A stretch of 47,227 nucleotides of DNA from an uncultured Pseudomonadota bacterium. GTDB lineage: Bacteria > Myxococcota_A > UBA796 > SXON01. Within the stretch, counting starts at the first letter, position 1. Each line of letters starts with the position of its first letter. Below the pieces are notes generated by a model. That model did no database searches and was not told the DNA's origin. It saw nothing but the letters and a program-made list of their open reading frames with translations. Both the position numbers and the translations under genes were made by a program. This document shows positions 1 to 7,881 of this stretch, piece by piece. The stretch covers positions 1 to 47,227 of the forward strand of contig CAISIK010000209.1 of the NCBI GenBank assembly GCA_903885375.1. The letters run 5' to 3'.

Positions 1-96
1 ACCGCGGCCGACACGGCCGGCGACACCGCGGCCGACACGGCCGGCGACACCGCGGCCGACACGGCCGGCGACACCGCGGCCGACACGGCCGGCGAC
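1..96 (+). repeat. Four tandem 24-bp units, in frame
   Basis: Four identical head-to-tail 24-bp copies fill bases 1-96; a partial divergent continuation follows. Each unit encodes TAADTAGD in the flanking reading frame, and the unit length is a multiple of three, so copy-number change would keep the frame. The array may extend upstream of the window. Confidence 0.95.
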
Positions 97-471
97 ACCT
101 CCGACACCGGCGCGGCCGCCGCCTGCCTCCTCTCGGACGGCAGCTACGACTTCGTGGCCACCTGGGTGGTCGATGACTGCAGCATCGCCACCGGCACCAC
201 CGACACCTACAGCGGGACCGTCACCTGCACGGACGCGGCCGCCGGCACCTTCGAGCTCGTCGTCGACATCGATGGCGCCCGCACCCTCGACTGCGTGGGC
301 GGCGGCTCCGATGCCTTCACCTGCGATGGCACCTTCACCTCGTCGGGCCTCACCGTCACCGCTACGTACGATGGCACCGCCGCTTCCGACACGCTGAGCG
401 CCTCCGGCGACCTCACGCTGGAAACCACGCTCTGCAACTCAACGGCCACCGCGACCGCCACGCACCTGTAG
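1..471 (+). CDS. C-terminal part of a secreted repeat-containing protein (5' truncated)
   Basis: The frame is open from the first base, so the start lies outside the window. The visible 156 residues begin with four copies of an eight-residue unit (TAADTAGD), then a short Asp/Thr linker and a compact domain of about 115 residues ending in a TAG. The domain is rich in Thr, Ser, Asp and Cys (Cys in CLLSDGSYDF, DDCS, TCTD, LDCVG, TCDG and LCN), which fits an exported beta-rich domain with possible disulfides. Asp/Thr-rich spacers of this kind commonly follow a lipobox in lipoproteins, tethering the domain to the outer membrane; that is inference because the N-terminus is missing. The bpt gene follows after 7 bp. 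I do not recognise the domain. Confidence 0.7.
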   Translation, partial: TAADTAGDTAADTAGDTAADTAGDTAADTAGDTSDTGAAAACLLSDGSYDFVATWVVDDCSIATGTTDTYSGTVTCTDAAAGTFELVVDIDGARTLDCVGGGSDAFTCDGTFTSSGLTVTATYDGTAASDTLSASGDLTLETTLCNSTATATATHL

Positions 472-478
472 CCGCGGA

Positions 479-1411
479 GTGGCCCGACCGGAGCAGGACA
501 ACGCCCCACCGCCCACCCGCGTGGTGCAGGACCGCTTCGAGGCCTGCGTGTACCGCGCCGGGCAGGTGGCCCGGTGCCCCGCTCGCGCCCCGCTCTCCCG
601 CCTGTCGCCCGAAGGCCTGGACATCCTCCTCGCCGAGGGCGACCAGCGCGTAGGCCAGACGGTGTTCCGCACCGAGTGCCCCTTCTGCCACGCCTGCGAG
701 CCGGTGCGCATCGATGTGGCGGCGTTCAAGCCCTCCCGCACCCACCGGCGCGTGTCCAGCCGCAACGCCGACCTGCGGGTGGAGATGGGTCCACCCGTGC
801 TCACGCGCCGGCGGGTGGCGCTGTGGAACCGCCACCGCCGGGGCCGTGGCCTGCTCACCGAGTACTCACGTCGTGATCCGGTGGGGTACCAGGACTGGCT
901 GGTGGAGAGTTGCGCCTCCACCGTGGAGGTTCGCTACCTCGAAGGCAGCCGGCTGGTTGGGGTGAGCCTGCTCGATCTCGGCGTCACCTCCGCGAACTCT
1001 GCGTACCACTACTTCGACCCGGCGGTGGAGCGGCGGAGCGTGGGGGTGTTCAGCGTGCTGCGCGAGCTGCAGTTCTGCGCCGCCGCCGGCATCCGCTGGT
1101 ACTACCTCGGGCTGTGGGCCTCCGACGCGCAGGCGCTCCGCTACAAGTCCTCCTGGTACCCGCACGAGCGCCTCATCCGCGGGGATTGGCAGCGCTTCGA
1201 GTCGCGCGCCACCGATCCCGCACGCGTCGACCCTGCCGCCTACGCGGCCGCCGCCTGCCCGCCGCCCGACCACCACAACGGCGCCGACACCCCCGCCGAG
1301 CCGGCCGACGGGCGTACCAACCACGACTGCGACGGCGACCCGGAGGCCCCGCTCCTCGCCGCGCAGCTCCCGCCCGACGAAGCTTTCGGCGCCCTCGACG
1401 AAGAGGACTGA
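479..1411 (+). CDS. bpt: Aspartate/glutamate leucyltransferase (Bpt, N-end rule)
   Basis: A 310-residue protein of the arginyl/leucyl-tRNA-protein transferase family. It transfers leucine from Leu-tRNA to N-terminal Asp or Glu of proteins, marking them for ClpS/ClpAP degradation in the cytoplasm. The N-terminal Cys cluster (Cys67, Cys70, Cys73 in TECPFCHACEPVRI) followed by FKPSRTHRR matches the Bpt signature, and the C-terminal GNAT-like half contains YHYFDP and YYLGLW. The start is a GTG 7 bp after the preceding gene. The last ~60 residues (Pro/Asp/Glu-rich, from about 250) extend beyond the usual ~235-250-residue family length and look disordered. It converges on the BKACE gene with 11 bp between stop codons, leaving no room for a separate terminator. 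Confidence 0.88.
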   Translation: MARPEQDNAPPPTRVVQDRFEACVYRAGQVARCPARAPLSRLSPEGLDILLAEGDQRVGQTVFRTECPFCHACEPVRIDVAAFKPSRTHRRVSSRNADLRVEMGPPVLTRRRVALWNRHRRGRGLLTEYSRRDPVGYQDWLVESCASTVEVRYLEGSRLVGVSLLDLGVTSANSAYHYFDPAVERRSVGVFSVLRELQFCAAAGIRWYYLGLWASDAQALRYKSSWYPHERLIRGDWQRFESRATDPARVDPAAYAAAACPPPDHHNGADTPAEPADGRTNHDCDGDPEAPLLAAQLPPDEAFGALDEED

Positions 1412-1422
1412 CCCGGACCGAC

Positions 1423-2292
1423 CTACGCGTGCACGAGCGCAAGGCGCTCGCGACACTCTGCCACGGTGGCAATGGGTCGGCCCATGTCGCGGAGCATCCG
1501 TGCGGCCTTGGCCACAAGATCGCCGTTGGACCGCGCCATCTCGCCCGGCGAAAGGTAGAAGTTGTCCTCCAGGCCCACGCGCACGTTGCCGCCCAGCGCC
1601 GCGCCGGCCGAAAGGAGCCGCCACTGGTCGAGCGAGAGCGCGATGAGCTCCCAGTCGCTCCCCACCGGCAGCTGGTCCACCATGTGGCAGAGGTTCGACA
1701 CCGTGCCGGGGATGCCCCCCAGCACGCCGAGGATCAGCGACACCTGGAAGGGCGGGCCAAGCAGCCCCATCTCGATGAGCGGCGTTAGCGTGCCCACATG
1801 CCCGAGATCGAAACACTCGCACTCGGGCCGGATGCCGGCGGCGGTCATGGCGCCGAGCAGCGCCCGGATTTCGGAGATGGGGTTCGCGAACACGAAGTCG
1901 AATACGAAGTCGCCGCGCGACTTCGAGAACTTCGCGTAGTTCATCGAGCCCATGTTCAGCGCCGCCACCGCGGGCTTCACCGCCTCGAGGTACGCCACCC
2001 GCTTCTCGACCGACACCCCCACGGCGCCCGTGCTGAAGTTGATGATGACCGGGCAGGCCGCCACGATCGCATCGCGGATGTTCCGGTAGTCCTCCACCTC
2101 GAAGCTCGGCTCGCCGGTGGGCTTGCGCGCGTGGATGTGCACGGCGGACGCGCCGGCCTCGTAGGCCCGCACGGCCTCGGCCGCGTACTCTTCCGGGGTG
2201 TAAGGGATGGCGGGGCATTGCGCCCGGTTCGCCACCACACCGCTGAGCGCACAGGTGATCATGGCGGGGCGATCGGGGTTCTCGGTGCGCAT
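1423..2292 (-). CDS. BKACE-family enzyme (3-keto-5-aminohexanoate cleavage protein, DUF849)
   Basis: A 289-residue TIM-barrel protein. The family condenses a beta-keto acid with acetyl-CoA to give acetoacetate and a new CoA thioester, using Zn. The sequence shows the zinc/substrate motif HIHARKPTG near residue 50, the N-terminal ITCALSG strand, INFSTGA, and ECECFDLGH followed by LGVLGGIPGT, all typical. The ATG at 2292 was chosen because it opens the conserved N-terminus; the frame stays open further upstream but overlaps the crotonase gene. It is the last gene of the seven-gene minus-strand run, 8 bp after the crotonase gene. Pairing with a crotonase and an esterase suggests degradation of a beta-keto or acyl-CoA intermediate; the substrate cannot be read from the sequence. 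Confidence 0.88.
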   Translation of the reverse strand: MRTENPDRPAMITCALSGVVANRAQCPAIPYTPEEYAAEAVRAYEAGASAVHIHARKPTGEPSFEVEDYRNIRDAIVAACPVIINFSTGAVGVSVEKRVAYLEAVKPAVAALNMGSMNYAKFSKSRGDFVFDFVFANPISEIRALLGAMTAAGIRPECECFDLGHVGTLTPLIEMGLLGPPFQVSLILGVLGGIPGTVSNLCHMVDQLPVGSDWELIALSLDQWRLLSAGAALGGNVRVGLEDNFYLSPGEMARSNGDLVAKAARMLRDMGRPIATVAECRERLALVHA

Positions 2293-2300
2293 CCGACCGC

Positions 2301-3053
2301 TTACCACATCGGCGAACGTTTCTCGAAGAAGGCGCGGATGCCTTCCGCCGCCTCCACGCCCCTGCTCAGCTCGGCGAGGGCATCGGCCAGGGCGTGCAGC
2401 CGCGCCCGCAGGGGGCTTGCCTCCATGCCCGCGTTTTCCCGCCACGCCGCGCGCCCAGCCCGCACCGCGGCCGGAGCCTGCCGAAGCACCGCGGCCGTCA
2501 GCGCCTCGGCGAGCTCGCCCACATCGGGGCCGATGCGCGTGGCCAGCCCCACCCGCAAACACTCCGCCGCCTCGAGCCGCTCGCCGGTGAGCGCGAGCGC
2601 CATGGCCTGCCGCGGCGACACCACCCGCGTCAGCAAGGCCCCCACCATCATCGGCCAGAGGCCCACCCGCGCCTCGGGCAGCGTGACCGTGGCGTTGGGG
2701 CCCATCACCACGAGGTCGGCCGCGCAGAGGAGACCCACACCGCCGCCGCGTACGTGCCCGTTCACCACCGCCAGCACCGGCACGGGGCACTCGGCGAGGT
2801 CGGCGAGCAGGTCGGCATAGGCGTGGGTCACGCCGAGGAGCCCGCCCGGATCGTTCGCGATGGCCTGGAGGTCGGCGCCGGCGCACCACGTCTTCCCTTC
2901 CGCAGCGAGCCGCAGGAGGCGCACCCCGGGCCGCGCTGCCGCTTCCGCGACCTGCGCGCGAAGCGCCGCCACGGTGGCCCCATCGAGGGCGTTCTGCCGC
3001 TCCGGCCGGTCCAGCACCACCTGCAGCACGGGCTCGGTGGACTCGACGCGCAT
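2301..3053 (-). CDS. Enoyl-CoA hydratase/isomerase (crotonase) family protein
   Basis: A 250-residue crotonase-fold protein. It shows the CoA/oxyanion elements CAGADLQAI (about residues 56-64) and VNGHVRGGGVGLL, and the second catalytic Glu in LPEARVGLWP. The position that carries the first catalytic Glu in classical enoyl-CoA hydratase is Gly here (GGGVGLLCAAD), as in some methylglutaconyl-CoA-hydratase-like members, so plain hydration of crotonyl-CoA should not be assumed. The ATG at 3053 lies 1 bp after the esterase stop, so translation is probably coupled. It precedes the BKACE gene by 8 bp. Confidence 0.85.
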   Translation of the reverse strand: MRVESTEPVLQVVLDRPERQNALDGATVAALRAQVAEAAARPGVRLLRLAAEGKTWCAGADLQAIANDPGGLLGVTHAYADLLADLAECPVPVLAVVNGHVRGGGVGLLCAADLVVMGPNATVTLPEARVGLWPMMVGALLTRVVSPRQAMALALTGERLEAAECLRVGLATRIGPDVGELAEALTAAVLRQAPAAVRAGRAAWRENAGMEASPLRARLHALADALAELSRGVEAAEGIRAFFEKRSPMW

Positions 3054-3054
3054 G

Positions 3055-3780
3055 TTAGAGCAGGTGGTCCAGCGCGGTGGGCAGCATCGTGCGCCAGGTG
3101 GGCCAGTCGTGACCCGCCGGGTCCTTCCACCGCAGCACGGTGGTGGGAATGGCCCGCGAGCCGAGCACCGCCGCCGCCGATTCGGTGTAGGTGGCGTTCT
3201 CCCAGCGCTCGCCGAGGCCGAGCACGAACCGCACGGTCCGCAGCTTGTCGAGCAGCGGACCCTCCGGAAGGTTGGCGAGGAACTGGGCGGGGTCGTGGAA
3301 GTACCAGTCCTCATCCCAGTAGCCATCGAGGCGGCGGTCCATCCGGTAGGTGCCGGACATGCCCACGCAGAGCTCGATGCGGTCGGGGTGGCGCGCTGCT
3401 GCCGTCCACGCCTGGTAGGCGCCGAGCGAAGCCCCCGCCACCACCATGCGCTCGGTGCTACCCATGCAGTCGGCCTCGATGAGCGGGAAGAGCGCGTTCG
3501 TGAGCCACCGGTCGTACGCGACCTGCATCGCCACCTTCACGCGCGGCGTCACATCGCCGAGCCACCCTTGCCGGCACACGCTGTCTACGGCGTAGACCTT
3601 GATGCGCCCCGCCTCGACGAGTGGCTCCAGGGCGCGCACCAGGAGGAACCGCTCCACGTCGAGGTAGTCGGCACCGCCGGTGGGGAAGATCACCACCGGG
3701 CGGCCGTAGTGACCCCAGCGGGCCACGCCCATGGTCCGGCCCAGCTCGGGCGCGGGCAGCTCGAAGAGGGTGCGGGTCAC
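3055..3780 (-). CDS. Putative alpha/beta-hydrolase esterase
   Basis: A 241-residue protein resembling the esterase D/Fes-like putative esterase family (PF00756). The nucleophile elbow is GASLGAYQA, and PAGHDWPTW near the C-terminus supplies the probable catalytic His. VVIFPTGGADY near residue 30 fits the first core strands and oxyanion loop. No signal peptide is present, so it is probably cytoplasmic. The start overlaps the stop of the PP2C gene by 4 bp, indicating translational coupling. The substrate is unknown. Confidence 0.8.
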   Translation of the reverse strand: MTRTLFELPAPELGRTMGVARWGHYGRPVVIFPTGGADYLDVERFLLVRALEPLVEAGRIKVYAVDSVCRQGWLGDVTPRVKVAMQVAYDRWLTNALFPLIEADCMGSTERMVVAGASLGAYQAWTAAARHPDRIELCVGMSGTYRMDRRLDGYWDEDWYFHDPAQFLANLPEGPLLDKLRTVRFVLGLGERWENATYTESAAAVLGSRAIPTTVLRWKDPAGHDWPTWRTMLPTALDHLL

Positions 3781-5012
3781 GGATCTTCGTCCTCGAGCGA
3801 CACCACGCTCACCTCTTCGCTGACCACACGGGCGTTCGCGGCACGCAGCCGCTGGCCGAGCACCTGCAGGAGCTTCCAGAGGAGCTGGTTGCCGAGGCTC
3901 GGCTCCAGCATGCAGAACTCGCGCAGCGCATCCGCAGACACGCTCACGGCGCTACCGAACGAGGCGGCCGACACCGTGGCCGAGCGCGGGAGGTGGTCGG
4001 TGAGCGTGAGCTCGCCGAAGTGTTCGTTCTGGCCGAGCGTGGCGAGCGCCACACCCGCCACCGTGACCCGCACCTGCCCCTCGGTGACAATGTACATGCT
4101 GTCGCCAGCCTCGCCCTCCGTGACCAGCACGTCGCCCGGCGAGAACCAGTGCTCATCCATGATGCGCGCCACCTGGAGCCGCGCGGCGTAGGGCATGTCC
4201 TCGAAGAGGAAGAGGTGCTCGAGCGTGCGCGCGCGCACCACCGCCTGGTCGGTGCGCGGGCTGCCCAGCGGCTCGATGAGCTGCACCGTCACGTTGTCGG
4301 GGCCGCCCCGATCGAGCGCCGCCTGGATCAGCTCGTCGACCGCCTTGGTTGGCTCGTAGGCGCCCACGAGCTGCAGCATGCGCTCGGGCGCCACCACATC
4401 CGAGAGGCCATCGCTGCAGAGGATCAGCCGGTCGCCCGGGAGGAGATCGAAGGAGCCGCGCGAGGGCTGCACGGTGGGGTAGAGCCCGATGGCGCGCGTG
4501 ATCACGTGCCGGTGGCGGGAGGCGCGGGCCTCGGGCCAGGTCATCTTCCCGCTGCGCACCAGCTCGTTGACCATCGAGTGGTCCTCCGTGAGCTGCCGCA
4601 CCTCCCCATCGCGGAACAGGTAGGCCCGCGAATCGCCGACGTGCACGAGGAAGGCCGAGCCGCCGCCCACCACGACCGCCACCATGGTGGTGGTCATGCC
4701 CTTGCGGTCTTCGGTTTCCGCGGTTTCGTAGATGCGGCGCGTGGCCACCTGGCACACCCGATCGAGCTCGGAGAGCACGGCATTCCGGGCCTCGTTGGAG
4801 CGCGCCTGGTCGAACCCCTGGAGGGCCGTCACGATGTTCGGCGCCTCATCCGAGAACGCCTCGACACACATCGCGCTGGCCACCTCGCCAGCCGCCCGGC
4901 CACCCACGCCGTCCGCCACGAGGAAGATGCCCTGCTCGGGGAGGGAGAGGAGGTTGTCCTCGTTGTGTTCGCGTTTCTTGCCCACGTCGGTGCGGGCTGC
5001 CCAGCGGATCAT
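3777..5012 (-). CDS. PP2C-type Ser/Thr phosphatase fused to a cyclic-nucleotide-binding domain
   Basis: A 411-residue cytoplasmic signalling protein. Residues ~1-250 are a complete PP2C domain: RTDVGKKREHNEDN, LVADGVGG, HVGDSRAYLF, LCSDGLSD and a final DNVTV supply the metal-binding Asp residues. Residues ~265-400 are a cyclic-nucleotide-binding domain with the phosphate-binding cassette FGELTLTDHLPRSATV; the Glu and Arg that contact cyclic nucleotide in CRP-type domains are both present, so ligand binding is plausible. It would reverse Ser/Thr kinase phosphorylation under second-messenger control; this is inference. The ATG at 5012 follows the TetR stop by 7 bp and the 3' end overlaps the esterase start. 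Confidence 0.9.
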   Translation of the reverse strand: MIRWAARTDVGKKREHNEDNLLSLPEQGIFLVADGVGGRAAGEVASAMCVEAFSDEAPNIVTALQGFDQARSNEARNAVLSELDRVCQVATRRIYETAETEDRKGMTTTMVAVVVGGGSAFLVHVGDSRAYLFRDGEVRQLTEDHSMVNELVRSGKMTWPEARASRHRHVITRAIGLYPTVQPSRGSFDLLPGDRLILCSDGLSDVVAPERMLQLVGAYEPTKAVDELIQAALDRGGPDNVTVQLIEPLGSPRTDQAVVRARTLEHLFLFEDMPYAARLQVARIMDEHWFSPGDVLVTEGEAGDSMYIVTEGQVRVTVAGVALATLGQNEHFGELTLTDHLPRSATVSAASFGSAVSVSADALREFCMLEPSLGNQLLWKLLQVLGQRLRAANARVVSEEVSVVSLEDEDP

Positions 5013-5019
5013 CCCGCCC

Positions 5020-5622
5020 TCATAACACCGAAGTCGGCCTCGCCGCCCCCACGAGGAAGAGGTGCACGACGCCCTGCAGCACGGGCTCCAACGGCAGCCC
5101 CGGGTTGGCGCTCCACGCCAGCATGCCGGTGAACGCGTTGAGGAGGAAGATGTCGGCGAGCAGGTCGGGGGGCAGGCCCTCCACCAGCTCACGACGGGAG
5201 ATGGCCTCGGCGAACCGCACGGCGAGGTGCTGCCGAACCGGGTCGCGCGGGGCGCCCGGATCGGTGTGGGCCACCTGCCGGAGGGCGTGGAGGCCGACCT
5301 GCGAGAACAGGCGCGGGTCGCTCTCCCACACCGCCGCGATGTCGGCCACGATGAGCCCCAGGAGCGCGCGGATTTCCATCGCCTCGGGCGCGGAGCCGAT
5401 GAGCGCGACCAGACGCCCGTTGGCCTCGGCGTAGGCCAGGGCGAGCACATCCTCCTTCGTGGGGAAGTGGAAGTAGAAGGTGCCCCGGCTCACGCCCACC
5501 TGGGCCACGATGTCGTCGATCCGGGCCGCTTCCACCCCGTCCCGACGAAACACGTCGAGCGCCGCGGCGAACAGCCGTCGCCGGGTCTCCTCCCGCTGGA
5601 TTTCGCGTTTGTTTCCCTGCAT
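5020..5622 (-). CDS. TetR/AcrR family transcriptional regulator
   Basis: A 200-residue protein with an N-terminal TetR helix-turn-helix: RRLFAAALDVFRRDG, then IDDIVAQVGVSRGTFYFHF, ending in TKEDVLAL. The C-terminal ~140 residues are a typical variable all-helical ligand domain. It lies inside the seven-gene run, 9 bp after the MazG-like gene and 7 bp before the PP2C gene, so it may regulate this operon; no clear palindromic operator was seen near the operon start at 7262. Confidence 0.92.
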   Translation of the reverse strand: MQGNKREIQREETRRRLFAAALDVFRRDGVEAARIDDIVAQVGVSRGTFYFHFPTKEDVLALAYAEANGRLVALIGSAPEAMEIRALLGLIVADIAAVWESDPRLFSQVGLHALRQVAHTDPGAPRDPVRQHLAVRFAEAISRRELVEGLPPDLLADIFLLNAFTGMLAWSANPGLPLEPVLQGVVHLFLVGAARPTSVL

Positions 5623-5631
5623 CGGCGTTCT

Positions 5632-6012
5632 TTATTCCAGCTCGCCGGCCTTCTCCAGCCGCCCGCGTGCGCGTTCCACCGGGTAGCGGGCCGCGTTCTT
5701 CGCGAGCTTCCGCTCCGCCGCGGCGGCGAGGTCGATGCCGGCGCGGTCGCAGAGGTTCAGGAGCGTGAGCAGCACATCGGCCGCCTCCTCCTCCACGCGC
5801 GGCGCCCGCGCGGCCACGGCCGGCTGCGGGCCCTCGTCGGCGCACCACAGGTACAGCTCGAGGAGCTCGTTCGCCTCCACCGACACCGCCATCGCGAGGT
5901 TGCGGGGCGAGTGGTACTGGCCCCATTCGCGGTCGGCGTTGAAACCCCGGAGCGCCTCACGAATGGCCAAGAGCGGGGTGGTTTCGTCCGACCAGGGGGC
6001 CGTGGGGGTCAC
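5632..6012 (-). CDS. MazG-like nucleotide pyrophosphohydrolase (dCTPase/DCTPP1-like)
   Basis: A 126-residue all-alpha NTP pyrophosphohydrolase. It contains ADREWGQYHSPRNLAMAVSVEANELLEL, shown here as the ExxxE metal motif around residues 47-51, and EEAADVLLTLLNLCDRAGID as the second EExxD motif, closely resembling the DCTPP1/RS21-C6 group rather than full-length MazG. The family cleaves non-canonical or excess dNTPs to the monophosphate plus pyrophosphate. The start overlaps the methyltransferase stop by 4 bp (ATGA type). Confidence 0.88.
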   Translation of the reverse strand: MTPTAPWSDETTPLLAIREALRGFNADREWGQYHSPRNLAMAVSVEANELLELYLWCADEGPQPAVAARAPRVEEEAADVLLTLLNLCDRAGIDLAAAAERKLAKNAARYPVERARGRLEKAGELE

Positions 6013-7262
6013 GTCGAAGCCCGCTCGTAGAGCACCGCATGCTCGGGGCGCATCCGCTCCACGCCCTCATCCCACCGCTCGACCGTGGCCCGCGCCACCC
6101 GCACGAGCCCCTCGGCCCGCGCCGCTTCGCCCAGTGGCCCGAGCGAATCCACCGGACGACCGCCCACGAGGCCATCGCCGATCACCACGGCCATGCGCCC
6201 GCCCGGACGCAGCGCGCGCGCCGTGACCTTCACCCAACGCGCGGTGTCGCGCTTCCAGGCGGCGGTGGCTTCGTTCCGGTCGGTCTTGAAGGCCCGGCGG
6301 CTGCCCACCTCGTCGGCCAGCGCCTGCCCCGGGTCGAGACCGAGCCAGGCGAAGCGGAGCTGCTGCAGCGGCAGGTAGTCGTACACGCCCGGGTAGGGCG
6401 GCGAGGTCACCACCATGCCGAACTCCTCGCGCTCCCGCAGCTCGCGCGCATCCTCGCGGTGCACCCGAACGCGGGGCTCGGCCCCCTCCCCCACCTTTCC
6501 GGCGAGGTCTTCGAGCTGGCGGGCAAACTCCCGTGCGCGCTTGTGGAAGAGCGTGGCGGTTGTGGTCGGCGGACGCGCTTCCGTGGTGCGGTGGTTGGCC
6601 GTTTCGCTCTCGCGACGGCTCACCTTCACAAGGATCGAAGAGAGCACCGCACGGCCGAGGGGGTCGTTCCCCACCACATCGCGGAGCGCATCGAGCTCGC
6701 ACACCACCCAGGGGTCGTACCAGTCCCACAGGAGCTCGGGCACGGGCCCGCGCAGCATGCTGGTGTTCCGGCCGCCCGAGTCCGCGTTGTTGAGCCCTGC
6801 ACGCCGCGCGGCATCGGCTGCGCGACGAGCCAGCCCGCGCAGGGCCGTGCGCTCGGCCTCGGTGGTGCGGGTGGTGCGCGCCCGGGCCACGAGCGTGGCC
6901 ACCGGGTTGATGTCGCAGCCGAGGGCGGAGCGGCCCGCGAGGAGCGCCTCCACGAGCACGGTGCCACCGCCGCAGAAGGGGTCGAGCACGGGGCCTTCGC
7001 CCAGGGTGAGCAGCGCAGCCGCGCCATCGGGGTGCAGGCCGGCCGGATAGGCGTGGAAGCCGTGCGTGGCCCGCTCGATGCGCTCGCGCGTGCGGAGCGA
7101 CGATTCGAGCACGCGGGCGGCAGAATCCTCCCCCTCGCGCAGCGCTTCGCCCGCGCGGGCAGTGAGCGCTTGTCGGAGTGGGGTGGACTCCGCCCACTCT
7201 GGCGGGTTGGCGCGGGCCCGGCGATCGCTGCGGCGTGAAGGCACGCCGGCGGCTAACCCCAC
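6009..7262 (-). CDS. SAM-dependent DNA methyltransferase (SPPY type)
   Basis: A protein of up to 417 residues with a split methyltransferase core: motif I DPFCGGGT at 94-101 followed by GCDINP, and motif IV TSPPYPGVYDY with SPPY at 287-290. SPPY fits amino-methyltransferases acting on N4-cytosine or N6-adenine; the architecture also resembles COG1041-type DNA/RNA methylases, so the nucleic-acid target is uncertain. No restriction endonuclease is adjacent. The annotated start is GTG at 7262, but an in-frame GTG at 7244 is an equally good start and has a GGTTAG element 8 nt upstream. It is the first gene of the seven-gene minus-strand run and is divergent from the SRPBCC gene. Confidence 0.82.
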   Translation of the reverse strand: MGLAAGVPSRRSDRRARANPPEWAESTPLRQALTARAGEALREGEDSAARVLESSLRTRERIERATHGFHAYPAGLHPDGAAALLTLGEGPVLDPFCGGGTVLVEALLAGRSALGCDINPVATLVARARTTRTTEAERTALRGLARRAADAARRAGLNNADSGGRNTSMLRGPVPELLWDWYDPWVVCELDALRDVVGNDPLGRAVLSSILVKVSRRESETANHRTTEARPPTTTATLFHKRAREFARQLEDLAGKVGEGAEPRVRVHREDARELREREEFGMVVTSPPYPGVYDYLPLQQLRFAWLGLDPGQALADEVGSRRAFKTDRNEATAAWKRDTARWVKVTARALRPGGRMAVVIGDGLVGGRPVDSLGPLGEAARAEGLVRVARATVERWDEGVERMRPEHAVLYERAST

Positions 7263-7278
7263 CGGTTAGGCCGCGCCG

Positions 7279-7803
7279 ATGGAAATCCACGCCGTCTCCA
7301 CCATCCGTCACCCGCGGGAGCGGGTTCTCCGCGCCTACCGCGACGAGTTGCCGAAGATCGCCGCGTACATGCCGAACGTGAAGCAGGTCGTGGTGCAGAA
7401 GCGGGAAGAAGGGGATGGTTGGGTAAAGCTCCACAACGTGTGGACGGGCAAGGGAGAGATTCCCCGGATGGCCCAGTCCATCGTCAAGCCGGAAATCCTC
7501 CTTTGGGATGACTACGCCACCTGGCACGAAGCGGAGAGCTACTGCGAGTGGCGCATCGGGCTCCGCGTCTTCAACGAGACGTTCAAGTGTGCGGGCACCA
7601 ACCACATCCGCGCCGAGGGGGCCCACACCCGCGTGGAGCTCCGGGGCGACCTTCAGCTCGATCTCACCGACATTCCCGGCGTGCCGCGGCTCCTCGCCGG
7701 CACCATGCGGTCGCAGCTCGAGGCCTTCATCGTGAAGATGATCCGGCCGAACCTCGAAGAAACCAACGTGGCGCTCGGCCGCTATCTCGACGCCAATCCC
7801 TGA
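7279..7803 (+). CDS. SRPBCC/START-like protein (DUF2505-like)
   Basis: A 174-residue protein that looks like a helix-grip lipid or ligand-binding fold: an N-terminal strand EIHAVSTIRHPRERVLRAYRD, central antiparallel strands, and a long C-terminal helix (LAGTMRSQLEAFIVKMIRPN) typical of SRPBCC. No signal peptide or membrane segment is present. It starts 16 bp from the divergent methyltransferase and carries GGTTAG 9 nt before its ATG. Role unknown; proteins of this kind bind hydrophobic ligands. Confidence 0.75.
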   Translation: MEIHAVSTIRHPRERVLRAYRDELPKIAAYMPNVKQVVVQKREEGDGWVKLHNVWTGKGEIPRMAQSIVKPEILLWDDYATWHEAESYCEWRIGLRVFNETFKCAGTNHIRAEGAHTRVELRGDLQLDLTDIPGVPRLLAGTMRSQLEAFIVKMIRPNLEETNVALGRYLDANP

Positions 7804-7847
7804 GGATTTTGGGGGAAAGCGGGTGAAGCGGGGGTTCCCGGCTCGCC

Positions 7848-7863
7848 GCGGCCTCCCGGCCGC
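7848..7863. terminator. Putative bidirectional terminator hairpin
   Basis: A perfect 6-bp GC stem (GCGGCC/GGCCGC) with a 4-nt loop lies between two convergent genes ending at 7803 and 7882. There is no T-tract, so Rho-independent function is uncertain. Confidence 0.4.
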
Positions 7864-7881
7864 CTGCGTGCCACCGCCCGC

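Noticed and set aside
1..96. CRISPR-like regular repeats
   Set aside because: No spacers, units are contiguous, and the unit is in frame with a coding sequence.
6009..7262. Restriction-modification or BREX-type defence island
   Set aside because: Neither methyltransferase has an adjacent nuclease, helicase, PglZ or specificity gene.
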